A stretch of DNA of 64,000 bases, from the NCBI GenBank assembly GCA_963707435.1, contig CAVPPF010000006.1, positions 248,001 through 312,000 on the forward strand, in the 5' to 3' direction. The stretch is from UBA4744 sp963707435. Lineage in GTDB: Bacteria > Actinomycetota > Acidimicrobiia > Spongiisociales > UBA4744. The position numbers were made by a program, and so were the translations under genes. The notes below the pieces were generated by a model. It saw only the letters and a program-made list of their open reading frames with translations. It was not told where the DNA came from and ran no database searches. Shown one piece after another: positions 25,679 through 34,634 of the stretch; position 1 is the stretch's first letter, and each line of letters begins with the position of its first letter.

Positions 25679-27418
25679 GTGGTGTCGATCCGAGATCCCA
25701 AGTTGCTTGTCCTGGTCGTGGGCGTGGTGCTGGCCGCAGCGGCCTGCTTGCCGCTCCAGGCCGACCTCGCCCCCACCGTTACCGTCGGGTCGGCGCCTGC
25801 CACGACGATCGCCACGGTTCCCCCGGACACCACGACGTCGTTGCCGGCTCGTGATTGCGGGCCGCTGGTCGCTGCCGACGGCGAGACGCTCCGCCGCATC
25901 GAATCGGTCGATCCGGCGGCCGGTTCCGTCTTGGTCTCGCAGGCCGTGTTCCCGTGCGCCGATGAGGTGGTGGTGGTCGCCGGGAACGATCTGGCGATGG
26001 TGTCGGTGAGCGCCCAGCTTGCAGCCGCACTGGGAAGCCCGCTGCTCGTGGCGGGGGAAGGGGATCCCGTCCAGCTGGAATCCGAGCTGGCCCGCCTCGC
26101 GCCCCTCCGCGTGGCGCTCGTCGGGGCCTTGCCGCCGCTGGAGGTCCCTGCCGGTGCTGAAGTCCAGGCCTTCGAGGGGTCCGTTGAGGAACTGGCCCGG
26201 TTGGTCTATGAGGTTTCGGGTGCCGATATCTGGGTCGAGATTGCCGCAACCGGGGTGGAAGCGACTGCCCGCCTGATCCAACCGATCAGCACCGGGGAAA
26301 GTGTCTGGTTGCCGGGCTCCGGCACGGTCGAGTCGTGCGATCTGGACGATGAGCAGATCACGGCGGCCATCGACGGGCGGGCCGCCGCCGCCGAACCCCG
26401 GGGAGATATCTGGCTGGTCGATGCGTGTTCGCCCGAACTGGCCCTGGTGGCCGCGGCGGCATCCCGGCACACGGGAGACACCGTGGTGCTGGTCGACGGG
26501 CGGGACCTCCGCACGAATCGAGCGGTGGTCGAAGCCCTCCCCGGATCCTCGTCTCCCGATCGAGTCTTCCTGCTGGGCGACATCGCTTCCGGCATCGACT
26601 GGCAGGTCGATCTCTTGCTGTCCGGCAACGAACTCCCGGGCGGCGGCCTGATGCTCTTTCCGGGCCGCCGGATCGTGGCTCTCTACGGGAACCCGACCAC
26701 GCCGGCCCTCGGGGTGATGGGGGAGCAGGGTCCGGAAGAAGCCGCCGAGCGGGCCCGCGAGGTGGCCGAACCCTATGGCGCCGACGGCATCGAGATCCTT
26801 CCCGCCTTTGAGATCATCGCGACGGTCGCCTCGGCCTCCGCCACCGATGACGGCGATTATTCGTGGGAGATGAGCGTTGACGAGCTTCTCCCCTGGATAG
26901 AGGTGGCCGCCCGGGAAGGCCTCTATGTGACGCTCGATCTGCAGCCGGGCCGCACGGACTTCCTGACGCAGGCCAAACGGTACGAAGAGCTGCTGATGCT
27001 GCCCCACGTCGGGCTGGCGCTCGACCCCGAGTGGCGGTTGCAACCCAACCAGCGGCACCTGAGACAGATCGGTTCGGTCGACGCCGCCGAAGTCAACGAA
27101 GTGATCGACTGGCTGGCCGGTCTGGTGCGGGAGCATGCGCTGCCGCAGAAGCTGTTGATCCTCCACCAGTTCAAGTTCTCCATGATCACGAACCGGGAGC
27201 TCATCGACACGCCTCCCGAACTAGCCGTTCTGGTGCACGTCGACGGTCAGGGACCCATTCATACGAAGTACGAAACCTATGGCGCCCTGACCGGAGCGGC
27301 CGATGCCGGCCGGTGGTGGTGGGGCTGGAAGAACTTCTACGACGAGGACACGCCGACCCCGACACCCGAGCAAGTGTTGGACCTGGATCCCCTCCCCGTC
27401 TATGTGAGCTACCAGTGA
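25679..27418 (+). CDS. Lipoprotein with cell-wall-binding-2-like region and uncharacterised C-terminal domain
   Basis: A 579-residue lipoprotein with a lipobox LAAAAC (Cys23 counting from GTG 25679). GTG 25682 is an equally good start with TAACCT 6 bases upstream. After a short Thr/Pro linker, residues about 85-330 contain repeats reminiscent of CW_binding_2: VVVVAGNDLAMVSVSAQLAA, then ALGSPLLVAGEG and LRVALVGALPP, plus PDRVFLLGDIA. The C-terminal part (about 335-579) reads like an alternating beta/alpha barrel, with VALYGNPTTPALGVMG, GLYVTLDLQPGR and VGLALDPEWRL. It ends with GRWWWGWKNFYDEDTP. The C-terminal part may be a glycosidase-like barrel, but no catalytic pair can be assigned. Confidence 0.72.
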   Translation: MVSIRDPKLLVLVVGVVLAAAACLPLQADLAPTVTVGSAPATTIATVPPDTTTSLPARDCGPLVAADGETLRRIESVDPAAGSVLVSQAVFPCADEVVVVAGNDLAMVSVSAQLAAALGSPLLVAGEGDPVQLESELARLAPLRVALVGALPPLEVPAGAEVQAFEGSVEELARLVYEVSGADIWVEIAATGVEATARLIQPISTGESVWLPGSGTVESCDLDDEQITAAIDGRAAAAEPRGDIWLVDACSPELALVAAAASRHTGDTVVLVDGRDLRTNRAVVEALPGSSSPDRVFLLGDIASGIDWQVDLLLSGNELPGGGLMLFPGRRIVALYGNPTTPALGVMGEQGPEEAAERAREVAEPYGADGIEILPAFEIIATVASASATDDGDYSWEMSVDELLPWIEVAAREGLYVTLDLQPGRTDFLTQAKRYEELLMLPHVGLALDPEWRLQPNQRHLRQIGSVDAAEVNEVIDWLAGLVREHALPQKLLILHQFKFSMITNRELIDTPPELAVLVHVDGQGPIHTKYETYGALTGAADAGRWWWGWKNFYDEDTPTPTPEQVLDLDPLPVYVSYQ

Positions 27419-27468
27419 GTTCCCGGTTGCCGGTCCCCGAACCCTTCAGCTGATCTGCTGATCGCTGA

Positions 27469-27474
27469 TATCTT
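27469..27474 (+). promoter_or_regulatory. Leaderless-type -10 element TATCTT
   Basis: TATCTT ends 6 bases before the ATG at 27481. There is no SD. It is preceded by three near-tandem GCTGAT units. Confidence 0.5.
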
Positions 27475-27480
27475 GCTCGT

Positions 27481-27957
27481 ATGAGCAGAGGCGGGACCCG
27501 GGCCGTTGACTTCCTGAGAGAAGCGGGCATCGACTTCACCATGCACGAGTACGAGACGGGCGACATCGAGAGCTCGTACGGTGAAGCCGTGGCGGACGGG
27601 TTGGGAGTCCCGCGAGATCGCGTGTTCAAGACGCTCGTCGCCCGGGTCGACGGGCAGCCGGTGGTTGCGATCGTTCCGGTCTCAGGTCGCCTGTCGCTCA
27701 AAGCGCTGGCGCGGGAGGCCAAAGGCAAGCGAGCCGTTATGGCAGAAGCTGCCGACGCCGAACGCCTCACCGGGTATGTGGTTGGGGGGATCAGCGCGTT
27801 CGGTCAATCCCGACGCCTGCCAACGGTCGTCGATGAAGGGGTCCTGGCTCATGCGACCATCTTTGTCAGCGCGGGGCGGCGGGGCCTCCAGCTCGAACTG
27901 GCCCCGGACGATCTGATCCGGGTTCTTGATGGACGGGTGGCTCCGCTCGGCGGATGA
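27481..27957 (+). CDS. YbaK/EbsC-type Cys-tRNA deacylase
   Basis: A 158-residue editing-domain protein of the YbaK family, which hydrolyses Cys-tRNA-Pro and related mischarged tRNAs. Family strings are YGEAVADGLGVPRDRVFKTL, LKALAREAKGK, ERLTGYVVGGISAFGQ and LELAPDDLIRVLDG. The Lys in VFKTLV and the GGxSPfG-like GGISAFGQ loop mark the catalytic site. It is expressed from its own leaderless promoter. The gene at 20344-20856 belongs to the related ProXp branch, so the window encodes two separate trans-editing factors. Confidence 0.93.
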   Translation: MSRGGTRAVDFLREAGIDFTMHEYETGDIESSYGEAVADGLGVPRDRVFKTLVARVDGQPVVAIVPVSGRLSLKALAREAKGKRAVMAEAADAERLTGYVVGGISAFGQSRRLPTVVDEGVLAHATIFVSAGRRGLQLELAPDDLIRVLDGRVAPLGG

Positions 27958-27994
27958 TCCGCGACCTCGAGAAGTGTGAGACAATCGGCGGTCC

Positions 27995-29134
27995 ATGTTT
28001 GCTCCTGCCCGCCTCGCCTATGCCCTGCGCCCCAAGGCCCCGATAGGGATCTTGGCGGCGGCGGCCGCCGTCCAGTTGCTGTTCGGGGCAACCCCGTTTC
28101 TCATCCCCGAGATAGCAGCCCGCTACGGAGTGAGCGAGGGGTTGTCGGCCGGAATCTCTGTCGCCCAGGTGAGTGCATTTGCCGTTGCCAATCTGGTTAT
28201 GCCCCGCCTCCTGGCACCAACCGGGAAGGTATTGAAATGGTCCGCACTCATGTTGGTGGTGGCCAACGCACTCAGTGCTCTTCCCGATCAGTTCTGGTTG
28301 TTGGTCGGCTTGCGCACGCTGGCCGGCCTGGCGGCCGGGACGCTCACCTGGGTGGTGTGGGCCGACGCGATGCGAAAGCCGCGGGCGCTGGCCGGTGTGG
28401 CCTCGGCCGGCCCCGTTACCGCGCTGGTGAGTGCACCGTTGTTGTCTGCCCTGGCGGGAACGGGTGATCAGGCCGTGTTCATAGCCCTGGGGGTGGCCGC
28501 TCTGCCGGCCTTCTTCATCCAGGTCGACACGGGAGTTACCGAAAAGGGTTCGGGTGCTGTGAGTCGTTCCCGGTCCAACCGGGTGTTGCTGATGGCGTTG
28601 CTGCTGCTGACCTTTTTCGGATCAAGCGTCTTCGTCTTCGTTGCTGTGGCGGCCCGGGAGACACTGGGGTTGAGCCCCTTTGCGGCTTCGTTTGCCTACA
28701 GCCTCAACGCCGCAACCGGCTTGTTGGGGGCGCGGCTCTCGTCGCGTCACCGCCGTCCCGGATGGTGGCTGCTGACGTTGGGTCCTGCCGTCTATCTGTC
28801 GGCGTCCGGTGGTCACGTGTGGTTGCTCTTCCTCGGGATGGCGTGGTGGGGGTTCGCCTTCTGGATGGGTGTCCCCGGCGTATTGAAGATGCTGGCAGCC
28901 CGGTCCCTGGAGCCGGATGAGCGAGCGGGTGATGCTCAGGCCCTGATGGCGTTCGGTCGGGCGGCCGGACCCGTGCTCGGGGGAGGGCTCGCAGACGCGG
29001 GAGCGTTCGCCACACTCGCAGTCGTGGCCGGGATCGGCTCCTCGGCTGTCGGCGCCATGGTGATCGGCGTTCAGGAGGGCCGGGAGCGGCTTCCGTCCAC
29101 CGATTCACGGGTCATTGATCGCAGCGTGGGGTGA
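27995..29134 (+). CDS. Major facilitator superfamily transporter
   Basis: A 379-residue membrane protein with about 11-12 predicted transmembrane segments, for example GILAAAAAVQLLFGATPFL, FWLLVGLRTLAGLAAGTL, VLLMALLLLTFFGSSVFVF and WLLFLGMAWWGFAFWMGV. Loop 2-3 has the shortened MFS motif VMPRLLAPTGKVLKW. LRTLAGLAAGTLTWVVWADA corresponds to helix 4. No substrate-specific motif is recognised; related short MFS proteins are drug or sugar effluxers. The gene is 37 bases after the YbaK gene and may be co-transcribed with it. Confidence 0.87.
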   Translation: MFAPARLAYALRPKAPIGILAAAAAVQLLFGATPFLIPEIAARYGVSEGLSAGISVAQVSAFAVANLVMPRLLAPTGKVLKWSALMLVVANALSALPDQFWLLVGLRTLAGLAAGTLTWVVWADAMRKPRALAGVASAGPVTALVSAPLLSALAGTGDQAVFIALGVAALPAFFIQVDTGVTEKGSGAVSRSRSNRVLLMALLLLTFFGSSVFVFVAVAARETLGLSPFAASFAYSLNAATGLLGARLSSRHRRPGWWLLTLGPAVYLSASGGHVWLLFLGMAWWGFAFWMGVPGVLKMLAARSLEPDERAGDAQALMAFGRAAGPVLGGGLADAGAFATLAVVAGIGSSAVGAMVIGVQEGRERLPSTDSRVIDRSVG

Positions 29135-29158
29135 GCCGGGTCGGTCGGCATCCACCTG

Positions 29159-29749
29159 TCAACCCGAGAGCCGCGCCGTGCTGAACACGACATGGAACGG
29201 CTCGCAGTAGATCACCACCGTCCATGTGCGATCGGGGTCAAACCCTTCCGGAACAACATAGTTCTGGTTGCCAACGTTGCCTTTCAGCTTGCCGAGATCC
29301 TCATATCCGACTTCTGCCAGGATCTCCCGGTCAAGAGGATCCCCGGTGGGAACCAGCAGCACATGAAGATCGGGCCCATTGGTCACTTCGAATTCCTCGA
29401 AACGAAGCACCCGGGAACCGTCTTCGAGTTCGAAGACGGTGGCAACACCAGTGCCCCGGTGAGCGTCGTCCGCATCAACGAAATCACCCGTCAAGAGTTG
29501 AACGGGCCCGACGGGCTCCGCGTCACCGGTGGCAGGTACGGTCGGTGACTCCGCTGGATCTGGTGCGGCGCCCTGCAACTCGTCGCCTCCAGACGTTGTC
29601 GTTGGCGCAATCGGGAAGGTTTCATCGACGGTGGTATCCAGAAACAGCGGCGAGCCCAGCCACCAGGCCAGGGCAATCGCCGGGATGCTCAGCAGCCCGC
29701 CTCCGATAAGCAACCACCGCTTGGTCGAGGTTCTCTTTGTGTCGGTCAT
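29159..29749 (-). CDS. Membrane-anchored DM13-domain protein
   Basis: A 196-residue protein with an N-terminal transmembrane helix (about 12-31), a Thr/acidic linker and a C-terminal DM13 domain (about 85-190). Landmarks are GTGVATVFELEDGSRVLRFE, FEVTNGPDLHVLLVP, the linker LGKLKGNVGNQNYVVPEGFD and the single cysteine in VVIYCEPFHVVFSTA. DM13 domains have been proposed to take part in redox or hydroxylation reactions using this cysteine (family knowledge, not demonstrated here). The ATG at 29749 is preferred to the longer frame from 29815 because it has AGGAGG immediately upstream. Confidence 0.87.
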   Translation of the reverse strand: MTDTKRTSTKRWLLIGGGLLSIPAIALAWWLGSPLFLDTTVDETFPIAPTTTSGGDELQGAAPDPAESPTVPATGDAEPVGPVQLLTGDFVDADDAHRGTGVATVFELEDGSRVLRFEEFEVTNGPDLHVLLVPTGDPLDREILAEVGYEDLGKLKGNVGNQNYVVPEGFDPDRTWTVVIYCEPFHVVFSTARLSG

Positions 29750-29873
29750 GGTCCTCCTGGTTCTGGTGGGCCAACCGCGCTCATGAGCGAGGGATTCCAA
29801 AAAAGAGATGAACAAGATCGAAACTCATTCGCCGTCGGCCTTTCGCCCTTTCTGACAACTTGCGGAGGAGCGG

Positions 29874-29879
29874 TACCGT
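29874..29879 (+). promoter_or_regulatory. Leaderless-type -10 element TACCGT
   Basis: TACCGT ends 6 bases before the ATG at 29886 of the MpaB-like gene. There is no separate SD, although the intervening bases are G-rich. Confidence 0.4.
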
Positions 29880-29885
29880 GGGGGC

Positions 29886-30794
29886 ATGCTCAAGGGTGTA
29901 GTCAACAGCTTCCGGAAACGGGTGGTCGGCTCGACCACGGGTTTGTTCGCTCATGCCCCCTATCCACTCGAGGACACGCTTTCCTATCGAGGCGATCCGG
30001 GCCTGTTCGGTCCGGACTCGGTGACCTGGCCGGTGCTCGGCGATGCTGCTGCCTTCATCGGCGGGATCCGGGCGCTCCTCATCCAGGCGGCGCACCCCGA
30101 GGTCGTCGCGGGGGTGGCAGACCACTCCACGTACCGGGTGGACCCGCTCGGCCGCCTCTCGCGCACCTCTGCGTATGTGACCGCCACCAGTTTTGGCGCC
30201 CGCCCCGAGGTTGCCGCCGCCGTGCAGACCGTCCGGCGCGCCCATGTCGTGGTTCGGGGCCGGTCCCATCGCGATCGGCCGTACACGGCCGGAACCCCCA
30301 AGTTCGCTGCCTGGGTACACAATGCGCTCACCGACTCCTTTCTGGCCGCCTTTCAGGAGTTCGGGCCTGCCCCGCTCAGCGACGAGGATGCGGACCGTTT
30401 TGTCCTCGAGCAGACAGCGGTCGGACGTCTGCTCGATGCCGACCCGCTCCCGGAAACGGCCCCAGGACTGTCCGACTGGTTGACGTACCATCCCGACCTG
30501 GGACCTTCGCCCGGTCTCGAGGAGACCGTTGCCTTCCTGCGCGCTCCACCGCTACCGTGGGCGATTCAAGCCGCCTACCGGCTCATGTTCGCTGCGGCCG
30601 TGGCCACCGTTCCCGTGCAACTGCGCCGGATTCTCGGCGTGCGCAAACGGCCGGGGGCGCGCCTGGTTGGGAAACTCATGGTGGGTTTTCTGCGCTGGGC
30701 GCTGGGGTCCTCACCGTCGTGGCACGTCGCCTTGGTCAGGGTCGGTGCCGCGGTACCCGAAGGCCTCTTCCGCCAACCGCTCGCCGTCCCCTGA
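29886..30794 (+). CDS. DUF2236/MpaB-type oxygenase family protein
   Basis: A 302-residue member of the DUF2236 group (oxygenase MpaB / rubber-oxygenase-like), which in characterised members is a b-type heme oxygenase cleaving C-C double bonds. Supporting motifs are GGIRALLIQAAHPEVVAGV, HSTYRVDPLGRLSRTSAYV and VRRAHVVVRGRSHRDRPY. The family's conserved histidines (AAHP, RAH) are candidate heme or metal ligands. The substrate is unknown. It stands alone with its own probable leaderless promoter. Confidence 0.85.
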   Translation: MLKGVVNSFRKRVVGSTTGLFAHAPYPLEDTLSYRGDPGLFGPDSVTWPVLGDAAAFIGGIRALLIQAAHPEVVAGVADHSTYRVDPLGRLSRTSAYVTATSFGARPEVAAAVQTVRRAHVVVRGRSHRDRPYTAGTPKFAAWVHNALTDSFLAAFQEFGPAPLSDEDADRFVLEQTAVGRLLDADPLPETAPGLSDWLTYHPDLGPSPGLEETVAFLRAPPLPWAIQAAYRLMFAAAVATVPVQLRRILGVRKRPGARLVGKLMVGFLRWALGSSPSWHVALVRVGAAVPEGLFRQPLAVP

Positions 30795-30842
30795 CCGGGA
30801 CCGGTCGTGGCGGAGCGGAACCGGTAAGGGCCAACGGACCGT

Positions 30843-30848
30843 TATCGT
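30843..30848 (+). promoter_or_regulatory. Leaderless-type -10 element TATCGT
   Basis: TATCGT ends 7 bases before the ATG at 30856, where no SD is present. This supports both the start choice and a leaderless transcript. Confidence 0.5.
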
Positions 30849-30855
30849 TTCGACT

Positions 30856-31749
30856 ATGAAGATGCACCGGGTGGTAGCGGTCGGCGCCCTGCTCGTGGGT
30901 ATGGGCCTGGCGGTCGGCGCCTGTTCTTCTCCGGACACCGCCGCGGTCACCACCACACCTGCCATCTCCGAATCGACCACCACCTCACTTCCGCTCTCGA
31001 CGACGACAACCTTGGTAACGACCACCACGACCGAACCTCCGTCTCCCTATGCTCGTCCAGACTGGTTGGGCACCCGACTCCTGCCGCTCCGGCCGGACGA
31101 ATTCGGGGAGGTTCTCCCGACGCCTGCTGAGCTCATCGACCGGGCGCTTGAGACACCCGATGTGCTTCCTCCGCCGGCCGGAGAAGCATTCGAGTGGACG
31201 ATTCAGCCGGTGCCGGCCGATGTGCTGGAGCGGTCAACGTGGACGCCGGACTGCCCGGTGACGGTCGAGGAACTTGCCTACGTCAACGTTTCTCACTGGG
31301 GTTTCGACCAGAAGTTCCACACCGGGGAACTGCTGGTCAACGCTACGGTGGCCGACGACCTTGTCTCCGTGTTCCGGAAGCTCCACGCGATGCGTTTCCC
31401 GATCGAGGAGATGCGAGTGATCCGTCTCGAAGAAATCGATGCCCACCCCACCGGGGACTGGAACGACACCACATCGTTCGTGTGCCGGCCGGCGGTCGGA
31501 TCCGGGAACTGGTCACAGCACGCCTTCGGGACTGCGGTCGATATCAATCCCTTTCACAATCCGTACCTCAAGGGCGACCTGGTTCTCCCCGAACTTGCCT
31601 CCGCATATCTCGATCGCACCGATCAGCGAGACGGGATGATTGCCGACGGTGACCAGGTCGTGCAGGCGTTCACAGAGATCGGCTGGAGCTGGGGAGGGTA
31701 TTGGAACAGCCTCAAAGACTGGATGCATTTCTCCCTCAGCGGCGGCTGA
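30856..31749 (+). CDS. Lipoprotein M15-type D-Ala-D-Ala carboxypeptidase/endopeptidase
   Basis: A 297-residue lipoprotein with lipobox AVGAC (Cys23) and a Thr/Ser-rich linker to about residue 62. The C-terminal domain is a peptidase M15 (VanY/L-Ala-D-Glu peptidase-like) zinc enzyme. The metal-binding segment is WSQHAFGTAVDINPFHNP near 218-234, with His and Asp ligands, and the last zinc ligand and catalytic region is DWMHFSL near the C-terminus. It probably trims or cleaves peptidoglycan stem peptides outside the membrane. The longer frame from 30529 overlaps the previous gene and lacks a signal sequence. Confidence 0.92.
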   Translation: MKMHRVVAVGALLVGMGLAVGACSSPDTAAVTTTPAISESTTTSLPLSTTTTLVTTTTTEPPSPYARPDWLGTRLLPLRPDEFGEVLPTPAELIDRALETPDVLPPPAGEAFEWTIQPVPADVLERSTWTPDCPVTVEELAYVNVSHWGFDQKFHTGELLVNATVADDLVSVFRKLHAMRFPIEEMRVIRLEEIDAHPTGDWNDTTSFVCRPAVGSGNWSQHAFGTAVDINPFHNPYLKGDLVLPELASAYLDRTDQRDGMIADGDQVVQAFTEIGWSWGGYWNSLKDWMHFSLSGG

Positions 31750-31790
31750 AAAGGCGGGAACCGGAACCGGCATAGAATCGTTTCGCGCAC

Positions 31791-33098
31791 ATGAAACGAT
31801 TCCTCGCCATCATTGTCATGACCCTCGTTGCGACTGCCTGCGCCGGAAGCGACGCCGATACGTCGACAACCACGACCGCGATCACCACCACGACTCCAAC
31901 GACATCGGCAGCAACCACCACCACCACGGTGGCGGAGACGACGACCTCCACCACAGCCGCATCTACCCCGTCGACGAACGCTTGGGAGACCTGGACGCTG
32001 GTTTTGGCCTCCATCGAGGTAGGCGCGGAGGGTGCCGAGGAGCGTGCCACCGAGATCGCCGCAAGCATTGATGGGGCCGGCGTCATCTACTCGAGCGACT
32101 TCCCGTCGCTCAACCCGGGTTTCTGGGTGGTCAACTGGGGCGAGTTCGAGTCCGGATCGGAGGCGAGCAACTGGTGTGCCGGCCTGGCCAACACCTCGAC
32201 CTGCTACCCCCGGTACCTCGGCCCCGCCGTCTCCCCGCTGGCCGCCGACGGAAACGCCATGGTGGTCGAGGATCACATCGCCCTGGCCATCGTGGATGTC
32301 GCGACCGGTGAGCGGCTCAAGGTGATCGATCCGAACTTCGGCGGCGACGGGCTGTCGGTGGGACGGATGGCGCTGACCCCCGATGCCGGGGCGCTCTACT
32401 TCGGGGTCGGCGGAGAGGACTCCTGGTACTCGTGTGAGTCGTCGCGGGGTGAGGTCTGGAGACTGGATCTGGGTTTTGGAACGACGACGGCGGTTGCCGC
32501 CGGGTTCGGCCCCACCGTGTCACCGGACGGACGGTGGCTGGCTCTCCTCGACTCGGAACAATGCTTTCCAGACCCTGCGCAGCCGGACTTCTGGGTGCTG
32601 ACCCCGACGGACACGGTCGTCCTGTACAACCTCTCGACCGGGCGCCCGGTCGAGACGAAGAGATGGTCGGTTGCAACCCCGCCCACGTCGTACGACGACC
32701 CGCGAATGATCACCTGGGCGGACTGGAGGTCAGATTCGCAAACGCTGCTGGTGGCAAACAACGGCGGTGACCTTTTCGAGCTGGCCCTCGACCATGAGGG
32801 TTCCATCAATGCGGGGGAACCGCTGGTCACGGGCATCGACGGTTCTCCGCAGGCACTCATCGGGAACACGCTGTACGTCGTCCGCGATGAAACCCCCGAC
32901 GAGTGGGGCGGGTTCGACATCCTGGCGGTCGACGTCGCAAGCGGAGCTCCGGGCGAGGTCATCACCCAGACGGTGGGATGGCCCTACGTGGCGGCCGATA
33001 CGACCCGGACGAGATTGATCTGGGGTTCGGACACCCAGGCCTCGACCGCCGAAGGGACGTTCTCGTTGGAGGCCTACCTGGGTGGATTCGCCTGGTAG
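31791..33098 (+). CDS. Lipoprotein with SPOR-like region and beta-propeller-like domain
   Basis: A 435-residue lipoprotein with lipobox VATAC (Cys17), then a Thr-rich linker to about residue 62. Residues about 65-135 (WTLVLASIEVG, IYSSDFPSLNPGFWVVNWGE, SNWCAGL) resemble the SPOR-like domains often found in actinobacterial lipoproteins, which may contact glycan strands (inference). The rest has propeller-like repeats: RMALTPDAGALYFGVGG, PTVSPDGRWLALLDS and WADWRSDSQTLLVANNGGD. TAGAAT at 31773-31778 could be the -10 element. No catalytic motif is seen. Confidence 0.75.
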   Translation: MKRFLAIIVMTLVATACAGSDADTSTTTTAITTTTPTTSAATTTTTVAETTTSTTAASTPSTNAWETWTLVLASIEVGAEGAEERATEIAASIDGAGVIYSSDFPSLNPGFWVVNWGEFESGSEASNWCAGLANTSTCYPRYLGPAVSPLAADGNAMVVEDHIALAIVDVATGERLKVIDPNFGGDGLSVGRMALTPDAGALYFGVGGEDSWYSCESSRGEVWRLDLGFGTTTAVAAGFGPTVSPDGRWLALLDSEQCFPDPAQPDFWVLTPTDTVVLYNLSTGRPVETKRWSVATPPTSYDDPRMITWADWRSDSQTLLVANNGGDLFELALDHEGSINAGEPLVTGIDGSPQALIGNTLYVVRDETPDEWGGFDILAVDVASGAPGEVITQTVGWPYVAADTTRTRLIWGSDTQASTAEGTFSLEAYLGGFAW

Positions 33099-33183
33099 GC
33101 GGTGGTGTAACAGTTTTGTTACCCGGCGGTGACACAGGTGAGATGTGGTCGTGGAATGCTGGCGATGAAGGAAGGAGATCATC

Positions 33184-34620
33184 GTGAAGCATCCCAGCCG
33201 CATCTCACACCTGGTAATGGTCGTGACCGTGCTCACTACTCTGCTGGCCGCTTGCGGTCCGGGGGGGACCATCGACGCGGGCCCGGTCACCACCCAGCCC
33301 GGGTCGACGTCGACCGTTCCGGTGACCAGCTCAACGTCGACGCCGGACGGAACCGACGCTCCCACGACCACCACCACCGTTCCCGGTGAACAGCGATTCG
33401 TGGACATCTTCCTGATCAAGGACTCGAGTCATGCGGTTGCTGTGACCAGGGCCGTCCCGGCAACGCCGGAAGTCGCCGGCAACGCCATCCGGGCGCTCAT
33501 CGCGGGTCCCACCGACCAGGAACGTGATGAGGGCTTGTCCACCGCCATTCCCGCCGACACCCTGCTGCTGGGCATTGTCATCGAGAACAACCTTGCAACC
33601 ATCGACCTCGGTCGGGAGTTCGAGTCCGGCGGAGGATCGTTTGCCATGCTCGGGCGGCTCGCCCAGGTGGTCTACACGCTCACGCAGTTCCCTACCGTCA
33701 ATGAGGTGCAATTCAAGCTCGACGGACAACCCGTGACGGTCTTTTCCGGTGAGGGGATTCTCCTCGAGGATCCCGTCACCCGCGGTGACTACGCCTCGAT
33801 CCTGCCGTTGGTTCCGGTTACCGCCGGCGACGCCCCCCGCTGGTTGCAGGCCGACCTCCCGGCCCTTTCCGGCGTACCCGCCGCTCGCCAGAGCCGGGTG
33901 GTGCTGGTGGCGGATGACGACAACCTCAATGTTCGGAGCGGCCCCGGCGTCGACAATCCGGTATTCGGGATGCTTGCCCCCGGAACCATCGTGCGAACGA
34001 CGGGGAACTCCACGCCGGTGGGCAGTTCCCGCTGGGTCGAAGTGTCCACCCCCGCCGGGTTCGGTTGGGTCAACGAGCGGTACCTCGCGGCCGTCGTCGA
34101 CGCCACTACCTTTGCAGGCGACGGGCGGGTGACAGATACGCTCGACGAGCTGGCCGGGATCATGGCGGACCTGTCCGACCTGTCACCGGTGGTGTCGTGG
34201 CGCGGGCTCTACGTTTCCCACCACGCCGACCCGGTGCTATTTGGTGACCTCGATGAAGTCCTGACCGATCCGACCACCTACAAGTGGCCCTCCAACGCTT
34301 TCGACGTCAACGATCCGGACTTCGCCAACGAAGCACCCAGCCGTACGTTCGCCCAGGCGATCGCTGCCAGCTTTGTGTCCGCCTATGTCGATTCGGACAC
34401 GGTGATCACCTTCAACGAACCCATCGAAGCCGGCAACGGGCGGCTTGCCGAGTACGCAATTCCGTTCGAGTTCGCAGGTTTCAACTATGTCGGTGTGTAC
34501 GACCCGGGCGACAACCCCGAATATGGTGGCCTGGACTGGACCATCTGGTACGTGTCGTTCGACTACGAGGACGGAATCCCCGTGGTGGTCGGGCTCACCA
34601 TCGACCAGTGGTCGCCATGA
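33184..34620 (+). CDS. Lipoprotein with GerMN and SH3b-like domains
   Basis: A 478-residue lipoprotein (lipobox LLAAC, Cys24) preceded by AGGAG 8 bases before its GTG start. After the Thr-rich linker, residues about 75-190 form a GerMN (sporulation/germination) domain: VDIFLIKDSSHAVAVTRAVP, AIRALIAGPTDQERDEGLST and FPTVNEVQFKLDG. Residues about 235-300 look like a bacterial SH3 domain (DNLNVRSGPGVDNPVFGMLA, GFGWVNERYLA). The C-terminal ~150 residues are uncharacterised. GerMN lipoproteins such as LpqB and GerM are associated with cell-wall assembly, and a similar role is likely here. Confidence 0.86.
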   Translation: MKHPSRISHLVMVVTVLTTLLAACGPGGTIDAGPVTTQPGSTSTVPVTSSTSTPDGTDAPTTTTTVPGEQRFVDIFLIKDSSHAVAVTRAVPATPEVAGNAIRALIAGPTDQERDEGLSTAIPADTLLLGIVIENNLATIDLGREFESGGGSFAMLGRLAQVVYTLTQFPTVNEVQFKLDGQPVTVFSGEGILLEDPVTRGDYASILPLVPVTAGDAPRWLQADLPALSGVPAARQSRVVLVADDDNLNVRSGPGVDNPVFGMLAPGTIVRTTGNSTPVGSSRWVEVSTPAGFGWVNERYLAAVVDATTFAGDGRVTDTLDELAGIMADLSDLSPVVSWRGLYVSHHADPVLFGDLDEVLTDPTTYKWPSNAFDVNDPDFANEAPSRTFAQAIAASFVSAYVDSDTVITFNEPIEAGNGRLAEYAIPFEFAGFNYVGVYDPGDNPEYGGLDWTIWYVSFDYEDGIPVVVGLTIDQWSP

Positions 34621-34634
34621 TCTCAGGGGGACAC

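Noticed and set aside
25595..27166. Minus-strand 523-residue ORF opposite the CW_binding_2-like lipoprotein
   Set aside because: Arg/Gly/His-rich composition typical of antisense frames; the plus strand has lipobox and leaderless promoter.
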